Origin: an uncultured Bacteroidales bacterium
GTDB lineage: Bacteria; Bacteroidota; Bacteroidia; Bacteroidales; Bacteroidaceae
DNA length: 64,000 nt
Reading direction: 5' to 3'
NCBI GenBank assembly: GCA_902779845.1
Contig: CACZCZ010000001.1
Coordinates: forward strand, 62,001-126,000
A model generated the notes under the pieces. It was not told the origin of the DNA and ran no database searches. It saw only the letters and a list, made by a program, of their open reading frames with translations. Shown here piece by piece: positions 1-8,483 of this stretch. The number at the start of each line of letters is the position of its first letter. Position 1 is the first letter of the stretch. The position numbers and the translations under genes were made by a program.

Positions 1-1316
1 GCCTGAGCGGTAATCGTGGGCTTGCGGTAATAGCCCTTCGTGATGGTTTCGCCCTTGAGCAGAATCTCGTTGTTCTCACCGAATTTGATGTCAATGCCTT
101 TGAGCACACGACCTACGGAACCAACACTCACCGGGGAGTCGTGCCAGTCGCAGGAGACGGTGGCGGTGGTCTCTGTCAGGCCATAACCCGCAGTCATATT
201 GATGCCGCACGAATGCACGAACTCCTCGACCTCGCGCGGGATGGCAGCGCCGGCCGTGGGGAAGAAATGAGCATTCTCCAAGCCCAGCGTCTTCTTCAGA
301 AGCGAGATGATGGTCTTCTCGTAGAAAAGATAACGCAACTTCAATGGCAAGGGGGGCACCAAGCCGCGCATCTTATAATCAACGTTGTAGCGCTTGCCGA
401 TGGCAAGGGCATCAAGTATCAGTTTGCGCTGCATAGCGCTGCTGGTGGAAATCTTCTCCTGCACACCAGAATAGACCTTCTCCCAGAAGCGGGGCACAGC
501 AGCCATACAGGTGGGATGTACCTCACGCAGCGTCATTTGGATATCCTGAGGTTTGAGATTGATAGCCAGCTGAGCGCCACGACTCAGGCACCAATAGCTC
601 CATGCCCGCTCGAAGACATGGGTGAAAGGCAGGAAGCACATGATGACATCCCCCTCGGAGAGATGCATGACGCTGTCGTTGGCGGGGATGGCTGCGCTGT
701 ACATACGGTAGGTGAGCATCACGCCCTTTGAGACACCCGTAGTGCCGCTCGTATAGAGGATATTGGCGAGGTCATCGGGTTGCACGGAGGCGGAGCGCTG
801 GGCGACCTCTTCTGCAAAGGGACAGCCATCGCCCATAGCCAGAAACTCGTCAAAATAAAGGGATCTCTGGTCACGCGGGTTCTTGACGACGGTACGGTCA
901 AAAATGATGAGACGCTCCAGCGTGGGACAAAGGCTCAGCACACGGAAAGCGGTGTCATACTGATACTGTTCGCCGACGAAGACATAGCGAATGGAGGCAT
1001 CGTTGATCATGTACTGAATCTGGGCCTCGCTGCTCGTGGCATAGAAGGGGATGCTGACAGCACGAATACCATACGTTCCAAAATCTACACAAACGCCCTC
1101 AGGCTTATTCTGCGAGAACACTGCGATATTCTCTTGTACACCAACACCCAACTTCAAGAGGGCATTGCTCACAAGTGATACCCGCTGAGAGAATTCGTTC
1201 CACGAAATGGTCTTCCATGTAGCGCTTTCGTAGTCGCGGTAGCTCAGCGCAATGCGCTCGCCATAGACTTTTGCTTGCTCATGAATGAGCACGGATAGAG
1301 GAGACGTATTCAGCAT
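1..1316 (-). CDS. Long-chain acyl-CoA ligase (AMP-binding), C-terminus off window
   Basis: Adenylate-forming enzyme that would activate a fatty acid to its acyl-CoA through an acyl-AMP intermediate. The first 438 codons are visible; the 3' end lies beyond the left edge. The start is the ATG whose complement is at 1314-1316 (MLNTSPLSVLIHEQAK), 21 bases below a promoter at 1337-1345. Family motifs are clear: the phosphate-binding loop YTSGTTGVSKG near residue 190 and the adenine-site motif GYGLTETTA near residue 372. The overall order fits the long-chain (FadD/FAA) branch rather than acetyl-CoA synthetase. It diverges from the M20 deacetylase gene. Fatty-acid specificity cannot be read from the sequence. 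Confidence 0.9.
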   Translation of the reverse strand, partial: MLNTSPLSVLIHEQAKVYGERIALSYRDYESATWKTISWNEFSQRVSLVSNALLKLGVGVQENIAVFSQNKPEGVCVDFGTYGIRAVSIPFYATSSEAQIQYMINDASIRYVFVGEQYQYDTAFRVLSLCPTLERLIIFDRTVVKNPRDQRSLYFDEFLAMGDGCPFAEEVAQRSASVQPDDLANILYTSGTTGVSKGVMLTYRMYSAAIPANDSVMHLSEGDVIMCFLPFTHVFERAWSYWCLSRGAQLAINLKPQDIQMTLREVHPTCMAAVPRFWEKVYSGVQEKISTSSAMQRKLILDALAIGKRYNVDYKMRGLVPPLPLKLRYLFYEKTIISLLKKTLGLENAHFFPTAGAAIPREVEEFVHSCGINMTAGYGLTETTATVSCDWHDSPVSVGSVGRVLKGIDIKFGENNEILLKGETITKGYYRKPTITAQ

Positions 1317-1336
1317 AATAATCCTGTTTGAATGCC

Positions 1337-1345
1337 ACAAAGGTA
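1337..1345 (-). promoter_or_regulatory. Bacteroidota -7 promoter element (acyl-CoA ligase)
   Basis: On the minus strand the sequence is TACCTTTGT, matching the TAnnTTTG element of the Bacteroidota primary sigma factor. It lies 21 bases upstream of the acyl-CoA ligase ATG. Confidence 0.6.
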
Positions 1346-1353
1346 GTCATAAT

Positions 1354-1374
1354 TTACGATTTACGATTTACGAT
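1354..1374. repeat. TTACGAT heptamer, three perfect tandem copies
   Basis: Three exact copies of TTACGAT lie end to end between two divergent promoters, followed by the degenerate TTGCAAT. It is one of many period-7 or period-8 arrays at gene borders in this window; a related TACGATG array sits at 58106-58133. Confidence 0.85.
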
Positions 1375-1419
1375 TTGCAATTTATCTTGCTTTTTTTCCT
1401 TTTTTTTCTTGAAAAGAGC

Positions 1420-1428
1420 TACCTTTGC
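1420..1428 (+). promoter_or_regulatory. -7 promoter element (M20 deacetylase)
   Basis: TACCTTTGC matches TAnnTTTG. An upstream in-frame ATG at 1425 lies inside this element and so would precede the transcript start; this decides the start at 1449. Confidence 0.7.
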
Positions 1429-1448
1429 GCCCAAAAAGGAACCGAGAC

Positions 1449-2558
1449 ATGCAAGACATCAACATCTTGACACGCGAGGCAGTGGCATTGCTACAGAACC
1501 TCATCGCCACCTCGCGTCTCAGCCGTCAGGAGACAAAGGCTGCTGAGATAATGGCCCATTTCATCGAAAGCAAACAGCTGGATGAGCACGGCGAGACGCT
1601 CTTCTCCATGCATCGCGATGCCAACAACACTTGGTGTATCGCACGCGGATATGACGCCCTGCGCCCCACCCTACTCCTAAATGCACACATCGACACCGTC
1701 CGCCCTGTTGCCGCCTGGCAACACGATCCGCTCACGCCAACGCTCGAAGGCGACCGCCTCTACGGACTCGGCAGCAACGACGACGGGGCCTCGCTGGTGA
1801 GCCTTTGGCAGGCGTTCCATGTCCTCTGCTCAAAGCCCCAAAGCTACAACCTCATCTTCCTGGCATCAGCCGAAGAGGAAGTGTCGGGACACGATGGCAT
1901 CGAACGTGCCATCCCACAGCTACCGCCTGTGGACGTGGCGCTCGTGGGCGAACCAACAGGAATGCAACCCGCCATCGCTGAGAAAGGACTGATGGTGCTG
2001 GATGTCACAGCGACCGGAAAGGCTGGACATGCCGCGCGCAACGAGGGCATCAACGCCATCTACCGTGCCATGGAGGATATCGAATGGTTCCGCTCCTTCC
2101 ACTTCCCCAAAGAGTCACCCATCCTCGGACCTGTCAAGATGAGCGTGACGGTCATCAACGCTGGTACACAGCACAATGTCATTCCCGACAGCTGCACCTT
2201 CACTGTAGATGTGCGATCCAATGAATGCTACACCAATGAGGCCATCTACAACACCATCTGCACCCATGTGAAGAGCGATGTCCACGCACGATCTTTCCGT
2301 CTCAATTCCTCGCGCATCGATACAAGCCACCCGCTGCTACAGCGCATCCTGACGCTTGGCCCAACGCTAAGTGGCCAAGCTCGCACGCCCTTCGGCTCCC
2401 CGACGCTCTCCGATCAGGCGCTTATGCCATGGCCTTCAGTGAAAATGGGACCCGGCGACAGCGCACGCAGCCACACAGCTGACGAGTATATCTGCATCAG
2501 TGAAATCGAAGGGGCCATTCGTGACTACATCACAGTGCTTGATGGCCTGCAGTTGTGA
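1449..2558 (+). CDS. argE: M20 family acetylornithine/acetylcitrulline deacetylase
   Basis: Zinc aminoacylase of the ArgE/DapE family, 369 residues. In Bacteroidota the ArgE relative that removes the acetyl group in arginine synthesis often acts on N-acetylcitrulline, so the substrate is left open. Visible metal ligands: H and D in LLLNAHIDTVRP, D in GLGSNDDGASL, the catalytic/metal EE in ASAEEEVSGHDG, E in GEPTGMQPA, and a late H in SARSHTADEY. The motif FGSPTLSDQALM is typical of this family. The start at 1449 is chosen because the earlier ATG overlaps the promoter. No other arginine-synthesis gene is adjacent; argS is 37 kb away. Confidence 0.85.
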   Translation: MQDINILTREAVALLQNLIATSRLSRQETKAAEIMAHFIESKQLDEHGETLFSMHRDANNTWCIARGYDALRPTLLLNAHIDTVRPVAAWQHDPLTPTLEGDRLYGLGSNDDGASLVSLWQAFHVLCSKPQSYNLIFLASAEEEVSGHDGIERAIPQLPPVDVALVGEPTGMQPAIAEKGLMVLDVTATGKAGHAARNEGINAIYRAMEDIEWFRSFHFPKESPILGPVKMSVTVINAGTQHNVIPDSCTFTVDVRSNECYTNEAIYNTICTHVKSDVHARSFRLNSSRIDTSHPLLQRILTLGPTLSGQARTPFGSPTLSDQALMPWPSVKMGPGDSARSHTADEYICISEIEGAIRDYITVLDGLQL

Positions 2559-2631
2559 CACAAGTGTGATAAAACACAAACCTAATCAGCACTTTTCATA
2601 CACATTGCATGCATAATTAAAGAAAAGATTG

Positions 2632-2640
2632 TACTTTTGC
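2632..2640 (+). promoter_or_regulatory. -7 promoter element (S9 peptidase)
   Basis: TACTTTTGC, 19 bases before the ATG at 2660, with ATTG about 25 bases further upstream as a possible -33 element. Confidence 0.65.
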
Positions 2641-2659
2641 GCCAAATTATTCAAGATTC

Positions 2660-4906
2660 ATGAAGAAGATATTTTTTCTGGCAGCATTGCTGGCTGCAAC
2701 CTCGATGATGGCACAGACAACGAAGAAGAGTTTCACACTCGATGACCTCATGCCAGGCGGTTCCACGTTCTGGAACCTGCAACCCAAGTACATGTTCTCC
2801 ACATGGTGGGGCGAAGTACCCGTGGAACTGACAGTGGATGAGGCGAAAAGAGTGAAAAGTGAAAAAGTGAAAAGTGAAAAATCGAATCATGATGACATTC
2901 TGTTCACAGCTAATGAGCTCAACGCCGTTCTCGGCGAGAAAATCGTTCGGGCATGTACAAATCTCACCTTCCCCTATGCCGACCAGCCAGTGGTGAAGGT
3001 GCAGACGCCGAAGGAAATCATCCTCATCGACTTCGAGAAGAAGGAGGTGGTGTGGCGAGGCCAGATTCAGGAGGGTGCCAGCGAACTGACATGGAACAAG
3101 GTGAGCCGTGCGATGGCCTACTGCATCGGCTCGAATGTCTTCGTGCAGACGGCCGACGGCCAGCGCCGCCAGCTCACCACCGACGGCAACGACGACATCG
3201 TCTATGGCCACAGCGTCAGCCGCGATGAATTCGGCATTTCCAACGGCCTCTTCTGGAGCCCCGACGGTCAGCGCTTGGCCTTCTACAAGAAGGACCAGAG
3301 CCGCATCCCCAGCTACCCGCAGGTGGATATCACCCAGCGCATCGCCGCCACCTACGTGGATAAATACCCGATGGCGGGCGAGGAGTCGGAGGATGTCAGC
3401 GTGGCCGTCTTCGATGTGCCCACGGGCAAGACGGTGTGGCTGCAGAACCCCAAGCCCAAGACGGACTACATGACCAACCTCTCATGGGCGCCCGACGGCA
3501 GCAAGCTCTTTGTCTTTGAACTCAACCGCGACCAGAACTTCATGCAGCTCTTCGGCTATGATGCGGCCACGGGCGCCAAGGATGCGGAACCACTCATCGA
3601 GGAGAAACACCCGAAGTATGTGGAGCCTCTCCACACGCTGACGTTCCTGCCATGGGATGCCACGAAAGCAGTGATGCAGAGCACCCGCGACAACTGGAAC
3701 CACCTGTATCTTATCAATTTGTCCAAGAAGATGTATCCCGAATGGCGCGAGGCAGCAGGCGGGGGCACCGCCTGCGACCACATCGCAGTGACGCTGCTCA
3801 CACCGGGCGACTTCACCGTGCGCGACTTCCTGGGCTTCAACCAAAATGAGAAAACAGCCCTCTTCATCGGCAATGTCACTCATCCCCTGCACCACACGAT
3901 TCACGCAGTGAAAGTGAATGAGAAAGTGAAAAGTGAAAAATACATATTACTTTCAGCGGGTGAGGGTGTGCACAGCGCCTCACTCAGCGCCAGCGGTTCC
4001 CAGCTTATCGACACCTACTCTTCGCCGACTGTAGCGCGCCGCGTCACCCTTCTGTCCACCAAGAAAGGGACCGGGAAAGCGGGAGATGGGTCTTCCATTC
4101 TCCTTGATGCCGAAGACCCATGGAAGGACTACAATGTGCCGGAAATCACCAGCGGAAGCATCAAGGCGGCCGACGGCGTCACAGACCTCTACTACCGCCT
4201 CATCAAACCTGTGAACTTCGACCCCACGAAGAAATATCCCACGGTGGTCTATGTCTATGGCGGCCCCCATGCCCACAATGTGCAGGCCTCACGCGGCTAT
4301 TACTTCCGCGGTTGGGAAATCTACATGGCACAGAAGGGCTACGTCATCTTCGTGCTCGACAACCGCGGCTCGCAGTATCGCGGCCAGCAGTTCGAGCAGG
4401 CCACCTTCCGCCACTTGGGCGACGAGGAGATGAAGGACCAGATCTGCGGCGTGGAGTTCCTGAAGACACTGCCCTACGTGGATGCTGATCGCCTGGGCGT
4501 GCATGGCTGGAGCTTCGGCGGCTTCATGACCACGAACCTAATGTGCACCTACCCCGATGTCTTCAAGGTGGGCGTGGCCGGCGGACCGGTCATCGATTGG
4601 AAATACTACGAGGTGATGTACGGCGAGCGCTATATGGACACGCCGCAGCAGAATCCAGAGGGCTATGCCACGTCCGGACTGCTGCCGAAGGCCAAGAACC
4701 TGAAGGGTCGCCTGCAGATCATCCTGGGCTACAACGACCCCACCTGCGTGCCACAGCACTCCCTCTCCTTCATCCGTGCCTGCATCGATGCCGGCACACA
4801 ACCCGACCTGTTCCTCTACCCGGGCGACGGGCACAACATGTTCGGCACCGACCAAGTGCATCTGCACGAGCGCATCACCCGCTATTTCGAAGATTATTTA
4901 AAATAA
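2660..4906 (+). CDS. S9 family dipeptidyl peptidase (DPP IV-like), exported
   Basis: 748 residues: a signal peptide (MKKIFFLAALLAATSMMAQ), an N-terminal beta-propeller, and a C-terminal alpha/beta hydrolase. The catalytic triad is visible as Ser618 in GWSFGGF, Asp693 in GYNDPTCVP and His725 in GDGHNMFG. The family removes N-terminal dipeptides, usually after proline, in the periplasm or at the cell surface. Two short stretches look foreign: VKSEKVKSEK near residues 65-74 and VKSEK near residues 423-427. They are encoded by exact copies of a 15-base repeat (2852-2866, 2867-2881, 3926-3940) found between genes elsewhere in the window. Both are in frame and lie in the propeller, away from the active site, so the gene is probably functional. 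purD follows after 6 bases. Confidence 0.92.
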   Translation: MKKIFFLAALLAATSMMAQTTKKSFTLDDLMPGGSTFWNLQPKYMFSTWWGEVPVELTVDEAKRVKSEKVKSEKSNHDDILFTANELNAVLGEKIVRACTNLTFPYADQPVVKVQTPKEIILIDFEKKEVVWRGQIQEGASELTWNKVSRAMAYCIGSNVFVQTADGQRRQLTTDGNDDIVYGHSVSRDEFGISNGLFWSPDGQRLAFYKKDQSRIPSYPQVDITQRIAATYVDKYPMAGEESEDVSVAVFDVPTGKTVWLQNPKPKTDYMTNLSWAPDGSKLFVFELNRDQNFMQLFGYDAATGAKDAEPLIEEKHPKYVEPLHTLTFLPWDATKAVMQSTRDNWNHLYLINLSKKMYPEWREAAGGGTACDHIAVTLLTPGDFTVRDFLGFNQNEKTALFIGNVTHPLHHTIHAVKVNEKVKSEKYILLSAGEGVHSASLSASGSQLIDTYSSPTVARRVTLLSTKKGTGKAGDGSSILLDAEDPWKDYNVPEITSGSIKAADGVTDLYYRLIKPVNFDPTKKYPTVVYVYGGPHAHNVQASRGYYFRGWEIYMAQKGYVIFVLDNRGSQYRGQQFEQATFRHLGDEEMKDQICGVEFLKTLPYVDADRLGVHGWSFGGFMTTNLMCTYPDVFKVGVAGGPVIDWKYYEVMYGERYMDTPQQNPEGYATSGLLPKAKNLKGRLQIILGYNDPTCVPQHSLSFIRACIDAGTQPDLFLYPGDGHNMFGTDQVHLHERITRYFEDYLK
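2852..2881 (+). repeat. 15-bp repeat, two in-frame copies inside the S9 peptidase gene
   Basis: GTGAAAAGTGAAAAA occurs twice in tandem (2852-2866 and 2867-2881) and is translated as VKSEK twice. The 15-base unit is a 7-mer plus an 8-mer, so it keeps frame; a pure GTGAAAA heptamer array would reach TGA. The same 15-mer is at 3926, 21650, 61907 and, inverted, at 58154 and 58185. Confidence 0.9.
3926..3940 (+). repeat. Third in-frame copy of the 15-bp repeat in the S9 gene
   Basis: Exact GTGAAAAGTGAAAAA read as VKSEK. Degenerate partial units (GTGAAAGTGAATGAGAAA) precede it from 3909. Confidence 0.9.
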
Positions 4907-4912
4907 CTCATA

Positions 4913-6190
4913 ATGAACATCCTCTTACTCGGCAGTGGCGGCCGCGAGCACGCCCTCGCCTGGAAAATCGCACAGTCGCCCAAGATTGAGAAACTCTACA
5001 TCGCTCCCGGCAACGCCGGCACCTGTCAGGTGGGCGAGAACGTGGCCTTGAAGGCCGATGATTTCGAAGGCATCAAGCACTTTGTGCTGGAGCACCAAGT
5101 CGATATGGTCGTCGTAGGCCCTGAAGACCCGCTGGTGAAAGGCATCTATGACTTCTTCCGCGACGATGCCCAACTGCATGACATCCCCGTCATCGGCCCA
5201 TCGAAAGCCGGTGCACAGCTGGAGGGCTCCAAGGACTTCGCCAAGGGCTTCATGCAGCGCCACGGCATCCCCACAGCGGCCTACCAGACCTTCACCCCCG
5301 ACACCGTGGAAGAAGGTTGTGCCTTCCTCGCCACACTGCAGGCTCCCTATGTCCTCAAGGCCGACGGCCTCTGCGCCGGCAAGGGCGTCCTCATCCTGCC
5401 TACGCTGGAAGAGGCACAGAAGGAACTGCGCGAGATGCTGGATGGCATGTTTGGACAGGCCTCGGCGCGCGTGGTCATCGAGGAGTTCCTGAGCGGCATC
5501 GAATGCTCTGTCTTCGTGCTCACCGATGGTAAGAACTACAAGATCCTGCCCGAGGCCAAGGACTACAAGCGCATCGGCGAAGGCGACACGGGGCTGAACA
5601 CCGGCGGCATGGGCAGCGTATCGCCCGTACCCTTCGCCGACAAGGCATGGATGCAGAAGGTTGAAGACCGCATCATACGGCCCACGGTAGAGGGCCTTGC
5701 CGCCGAAGGTCTCGACTACAAAGGCTTCATTTTCTTCGGCCTCATCAACTGCGGCGGTGACCCCAAGGTCATCGAGTACAACTGCCGCATGGGCGACCCC
5801 GAGACCGAGACCGTCATGCTGCGCATCAAAAGCGACCTGGTGGATTTACTGGAAGGCGTGGCCGAAGGCAACCTCGCCAGCCGCTCCATAGAGTTTGATC
5901 ATCGCTCTGCCGTCTGTGTGATGCTCGTGAGCGGCGGCTACCCCGGCCATTATGAGAAGGGCAAGGTCATCACGATGAACGATGCGCATGCGCTCAGCGA
6001 AGACTCCATTATCTTCCACGCCGGCACAGCCTTGAAAGATGGTCAGGTGGTGACAGCCGGCGGACGCGTCATCGCCGTCTCCAGCTACGGCAAGGATAAG
6101 GCTGAGGCACTGGCCAGAAGCTTTGCCGGTGCCCAACAGATACAATTTGAAGGTAAGTACTTCCGCCGCGACATCGGAGCAGATCTCTAA
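4913..6190 (+). CDS. purD: Phosphoribosylamine-glycine ligase (GAR synthetase)
   Basis: ATP-grasp enzyme joining phosphoribosylamine and glycine, the second step of purine synthesis. 425 residues, the normal length. The N-terminal [17 protein letters not shown] is a family signature; [13 protein letters not shown] is the ATP-grasp loop, [15 protein letters not shown] is conserved, and [11 protein letters not shown] carries the Mg/ATP ligands. It starts 6 bases after the S9 peptidase stop, so the two are probably co-transcribed. purU, which can supply formate for purine synthesis, lies far away at 58258. Confidence 0.96.
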   Translation: MNILLLGSGGREHALAWKIAQSPKIEKLYIAPGNAGTCQVGENVALKADDFEGIKHFVLEHQVDMVVVGPEDPLVKGIYDFFRDDAQLHDIPVIGPSKAGAQLEGSKDFAKGFMQRHGIPTAAYQTFTPDTVEEGCAFLATLQAPYVLKADGLCAGKGVLILPTLEEAQKELREMLDGMFGQASARVVIEEFLSGIECSVFVLTDGKNYKILPEAKDYKRIGEGDTGLNTGGMGSVSPVPFADKAWMQKVEDRIIRPTVEGLAAEGLDYKGFIFFGLINCGGDPKVIEYNCRMGDPETETVMLRIKSDLVDLLEGVAEGNLASRSIEFDHRSAVCVMLVSGGYPGHYEKGKVITMNDAHALSEDSIIFHAGTALKDGQVVTAGGRVIAVSSYGKDKAEALARSFAGAQQIQFEGKYFRRDIGADL

Positions 6191-6192
6191 AA

Positions 6193-6248
6193 TTGAATAA
6201 TTGAAAGATTGAAAGATTGGAGAATTGAAAGATTGAAAGATTGAAAAG
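6193..6248. repeat. Octamer TTGAAAGA array, seven units in register
   Basis: Units begin exactly every 8 bases at 6193, 6201, 6209, 6217, 6225, 6233 and 6241. Four match TTGAAAGA exactly and three are degenerate (TTGAATAA, TTGGAGAA, TTGAAAAG). The array begins just after the purD stop, and its last unit supplies the likely TTG start of the next gene. Confidence 0.85.
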
Positions 6249-7233
6249 GCGGTTGCAAAATAAGGTTGCTGAGAGCTCGGCGACACTGCCCACGGCATGT
6301 GTCCTGACAACCATATTGTGGTTTCTGCCACAGGCAACCTATTCATTGGAATATCTGAAGGGGTGGGTAATATGTGGCATTACCACCTATATCATCATCG
6401 AGACTTCCGCCAAGCAGGCACTACTACGCGTACGCTCCCGCATCATCTCGTCGCTCTTCCTGCTATTGATGGCTGTCAGTGTCTTCCTGCACCCTTTCAG
6501 CACAAGCTCTATCTGCCAACTGTGCCTAATCATCAGTATCTCCTATGTCCTGCGCACTTATGAGCATCCGAAGCCGGAAGTTCATACCCTACACACCTAC
6601 CTGTTCATCGCCTTGGGCAGCCTGTTCTGGGCGCCTATGCTGTTGCTGTCACCCGTCATACTATGGAACCAAGGCATCTTCCTGCGCTCCCTCAGCTGGA
6701 AGGGACTTGGTGCAGCACTCATCGGATTACTCACACCTTACTTCCTTTGGGCTACGGTCTTGACTGGATTGTCGATATTCTCATTCTTCTCGGAGCCATG
6801 CTCTGAGGTTGCCCTGTTCTCGTCCGCAGCCTTTGCACCGCTCCTGCAACACGCAACAGCAGTCATCGCTCCATTCTACGAGCCCTTCGACTGGCAATGG
6901 AACATGGAGAGCCATCGCATTGAGACGGCGGCTTTCGGGTTCACACTACTGCTGAGTCTGACAGGGTTCATCCACTATCTCCGCAAGAGCTACGATGACA
7001 AGATTCGCGTGCGCATGTGCCACTACACTTTTCTCACCTTGCAGGTCATTCTTCTGGCATGGTTAGTGGTTCAGCCCGCACACTTCATGGATCTCTATCC
7101 CCTATGGCTCCTCTGCGTCGCGCCTGCGGCAGGACATTTCATTGCCCTCTCCCGCACATGGCTCTCCAATGCATGGTTTATCATCCTTTCTATTCTTCTT
7201 ATCACCCTTGGCCTCCTTCCTAGCTTTACTTGA
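6241..7233 (+). CDS. Unknown integral membrane protein
   Basis: 330 residues, mostly hydrophobic, with roughly eight predicted membrane segments, for example around residues 35-60, 75-100, 110-130, 140-165 and 285-330. I do not recognise a family motif. No ATG lies in a plausible place; the frame opens just after a TGA at 6226-6228, and the most likely start is the TTG at 6241, the last unit of the octamer array. It lies between purD and a YqaA-type membrane protein gene whose start it overlaps, which suggests co-transcription. It could be a Bacteroidota-specific membrane protein with a role in the cell envelope, but nothing in the sequence shows this. Confidence 0.6.
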   Translation: MKRRLQNKVAESSATLPTACVLTTILWFLPQATYSLEYLKGWVICGITTYIIIETSAKQALLRVRSRIISSLFLLLMAVSVFLHPFSTSSICQLCLIISISYVLRTYEHPKPEVHTLHTYLFIALGSLFWAPMLLLSPVILWNQGIFLRSLSWKGLGAALIGLLTPYFLWATVLTGLSIFSFFSEPCSEVALFSSAAFAPLLQHATAVIAPFYEPFDWQWNMESHRIETAAFGFTLLLSLTGFIHYLRKSYDDKIRVRMCHYTFLTLQVILLAWLVVQPAHFMDLYPLWLLCVAPAAGHFIALSRTWLSNAWFIILSILLITLGLLPSFT

Positions 7234-7657
7234 ATCTTGGGGCTATCTGGGCATGCTCGTTGCAGCCTTCATCGCCGGTAGCGTCTTCCCCCTCAGCAGC
7301 GAAGTGGTGCTGACGGCGCTCATGCTGGCTGGCCTCAACCCCTTGTACTTATTCATTGCCGCCAGCATAGGTAATATAGGCGGTTCCATGTTCAACTATG
7401 GCATCGGCACTCTCGGCAAGATGGAATGGATTGAGAAGTATCTCCACGTAGAGCGCGAGAAGATGCTGCGTGCTCAACAATGGATTCAACGCTATGGTGT
7501 ATGGATGGGACTCTTTTGCTCGCTCCCGTTCATCGGCAGCGTCATTGCCGTCACTCTTGGCTTCACGCGCACCAATCCTTGGCTCTCGCTGCTCATGATC
7601 ACCATTGGCAAAACCGTCCGCTACGCCCTTCTCATCTTTGTAGTAGCGCAACTATAA
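7169..7657 (+). CDS. YqaA/DedA-type SNARE-associated membrane protein
   Basis: About 162 residues with four to five membrane segments. The conserved pattern LLESWGYLGMLVAAFIAGSV, the early acidic residue in PLSSEVVL, and the re-entrant GNIGGSMFNYGIG match the YqaA branch of the VTT/DedA family, which is linked to lipid flipping and envelope stability. The ATG at 7169 is preferred over the TTG at 7142; both overlap the end of the upstream membrane gene, suggesting translational coupling. The normally basic motif near the end is reduced to FTRTNPW. Confidence 0.75.
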   Translation: MHGLSSFLFFLSPLASFLALLESWGYLGMLVAAFIAGSVFPLSSEVVLTALMLAGLNPLYLFIAASIGNIGGSMFNYGIGTLGKMEWIEKYLHVEREKMLRAQQWIQRYGVWMGLFCSLPFIGSVIAVTLGFTRTNPWLSLLMITIGKTVRYALLIFVVAQL

Positions 7658-7683
7658 CATTCGTCATTCGTCATTCGTCATTT
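7658..7683. repeat. CATTCGT heptamer, three tandem copies
   Basis: Three exact copies of CATTCGT at 7658-7678, then CATTT. They fill the 27-base gap between the YqaA-type gene and the HAD gene, ending two bases before the ATG at 7685. Confidence 0.85.
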
Positions 7684-7684
7684 C

Positions 7685-8392
7685 ATGTTGAAAAGATATA
7701 CAGACCTCTTCCTTGACTTCGATGACACGCTCTACGACACCCATGGCAACGCTGTCATCGCGCTCCACGAACTCTTTGATCAGCTTCATTTAGACCGCTA
7801 TTTCCCAGATCCCGAAGTCTTCCACGATGAATACTGGAAGACCAACATCGACCTATGGCGGCGTTACGCCCAAGGAGAGATCACACGCGACTATCTGATT
7901 GTAGAGCGTTTTCGCAGGCCCTTGAGCTTTGGCCATGGGCTGGAACCTACAGAAGCCTACTGCCTTGAAGCCAGCAACCAGTTCCTTGACAACTGCGCTT
8001 CGAAGCCCGGCTTGGTGGAGGGAGCTAAGGAACTCATGGACTACCTGCGCGCCAAGGGCTACAGAATGCACATGTGCAGCAACGGATTCCATGAGGTACA
8101 GTACAAGAAGCTGCAGGCTTGCGGCCTCTACGACTACTTCCAGACCATTATCCTGAGCGAGGATGCAGGTTTCAATAAACCCGACTTGCGCTATTTCGAC
8201 TATGCTTTCCACGTCTCAGGAGCGCAGCGTGACACCACGCTCATGATTGGCGACAACTTCGACACGGACATCCTCGGCGCACAGCGCGCAGGCCTCGACA
8301 CCGCCTTCTTCAACCGCTTCCCGGAATACCCTGCTCCCCAACCTGTCACCTTCGAAGTCACCTCATTACGACAACTTCAAGATCTGCTGTAA
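7685..8392 (+). CDS. yjjG: YjjG-family noncanonical pyrimidine nucleotidase (HAD)
   Basis: 235-residue haloacid dehalogenase-type phosphatase. Motif I is DFDDTLYDT (nucleophile and acid Asp near the N-terminus), motif II is MCSNGF, the motif III lysine is in FNKPDLRYFDYAF, and motif IV is MIGDNFDTDILGAQRAG. Order and length match YjjG, which dephosphorylates unusual pyrimidine nucleotides. The start follows the CATTCGT array directly, so a standard ribosome-binding site is not obvious. Confidence 0.88.
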   Translation: MLKRYTDLFLDFDDTLYDTHGNAVIALHELFDQLHLDRYFPDPEVFHDEYWKTNIDLWRRYAQGEITRDYLIVERFRRPLSFGHGLEPTEAYCLEASNQFLDNCASKPGLVEGAKELMDYLRAKGYRMHMCSNGFHEVQYKKLQACGLYDYFQTIILSEDAGFNKPDLRYFDYAFHVSGAQRDTTLMIGDNFDTDILGAQRAGLDTAFFNRFPEYPAPQPVTFEVTSLRQLQDLL

Positions 8393-8427
8393 CGGCATCC
8401 AACCTTTTCGTAAGTACTGCATAAAGA

Positions 8428-8455
8428 AAGCCCCTCGTTGATGCAACGAGGGGCT
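8428..8455. terminator. Bidirectional hairpin terminator
   Basis: Perfect 12-base arms AAGCCCCTCGTT and AACGAGGGGCTT lie between the convergent yjjG and adhesin-like genes. Only short T-runs follow on either side. Confidence 0.75.
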
Positions 8456-8483
8456 TGTTGTATGAGCTAACGCTCAAAGGTGA

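Noticed and set aside
2363..2425. Possible GC-rich repeat insertion in the M20 deacetylase gene (GPTLSGQARTPFGSPTLSDQ)
   Set aside because: FGSPTLSDQALM is a normal feature of the family, so most of the stretch is native sequence.
4060..4110. Possible repeat insertion in the S9 gene (KKGTGKAGDGSSILL)
   Set aside because: No clear complementary arms and no second copy in the window; a plain variable loop is as likely.
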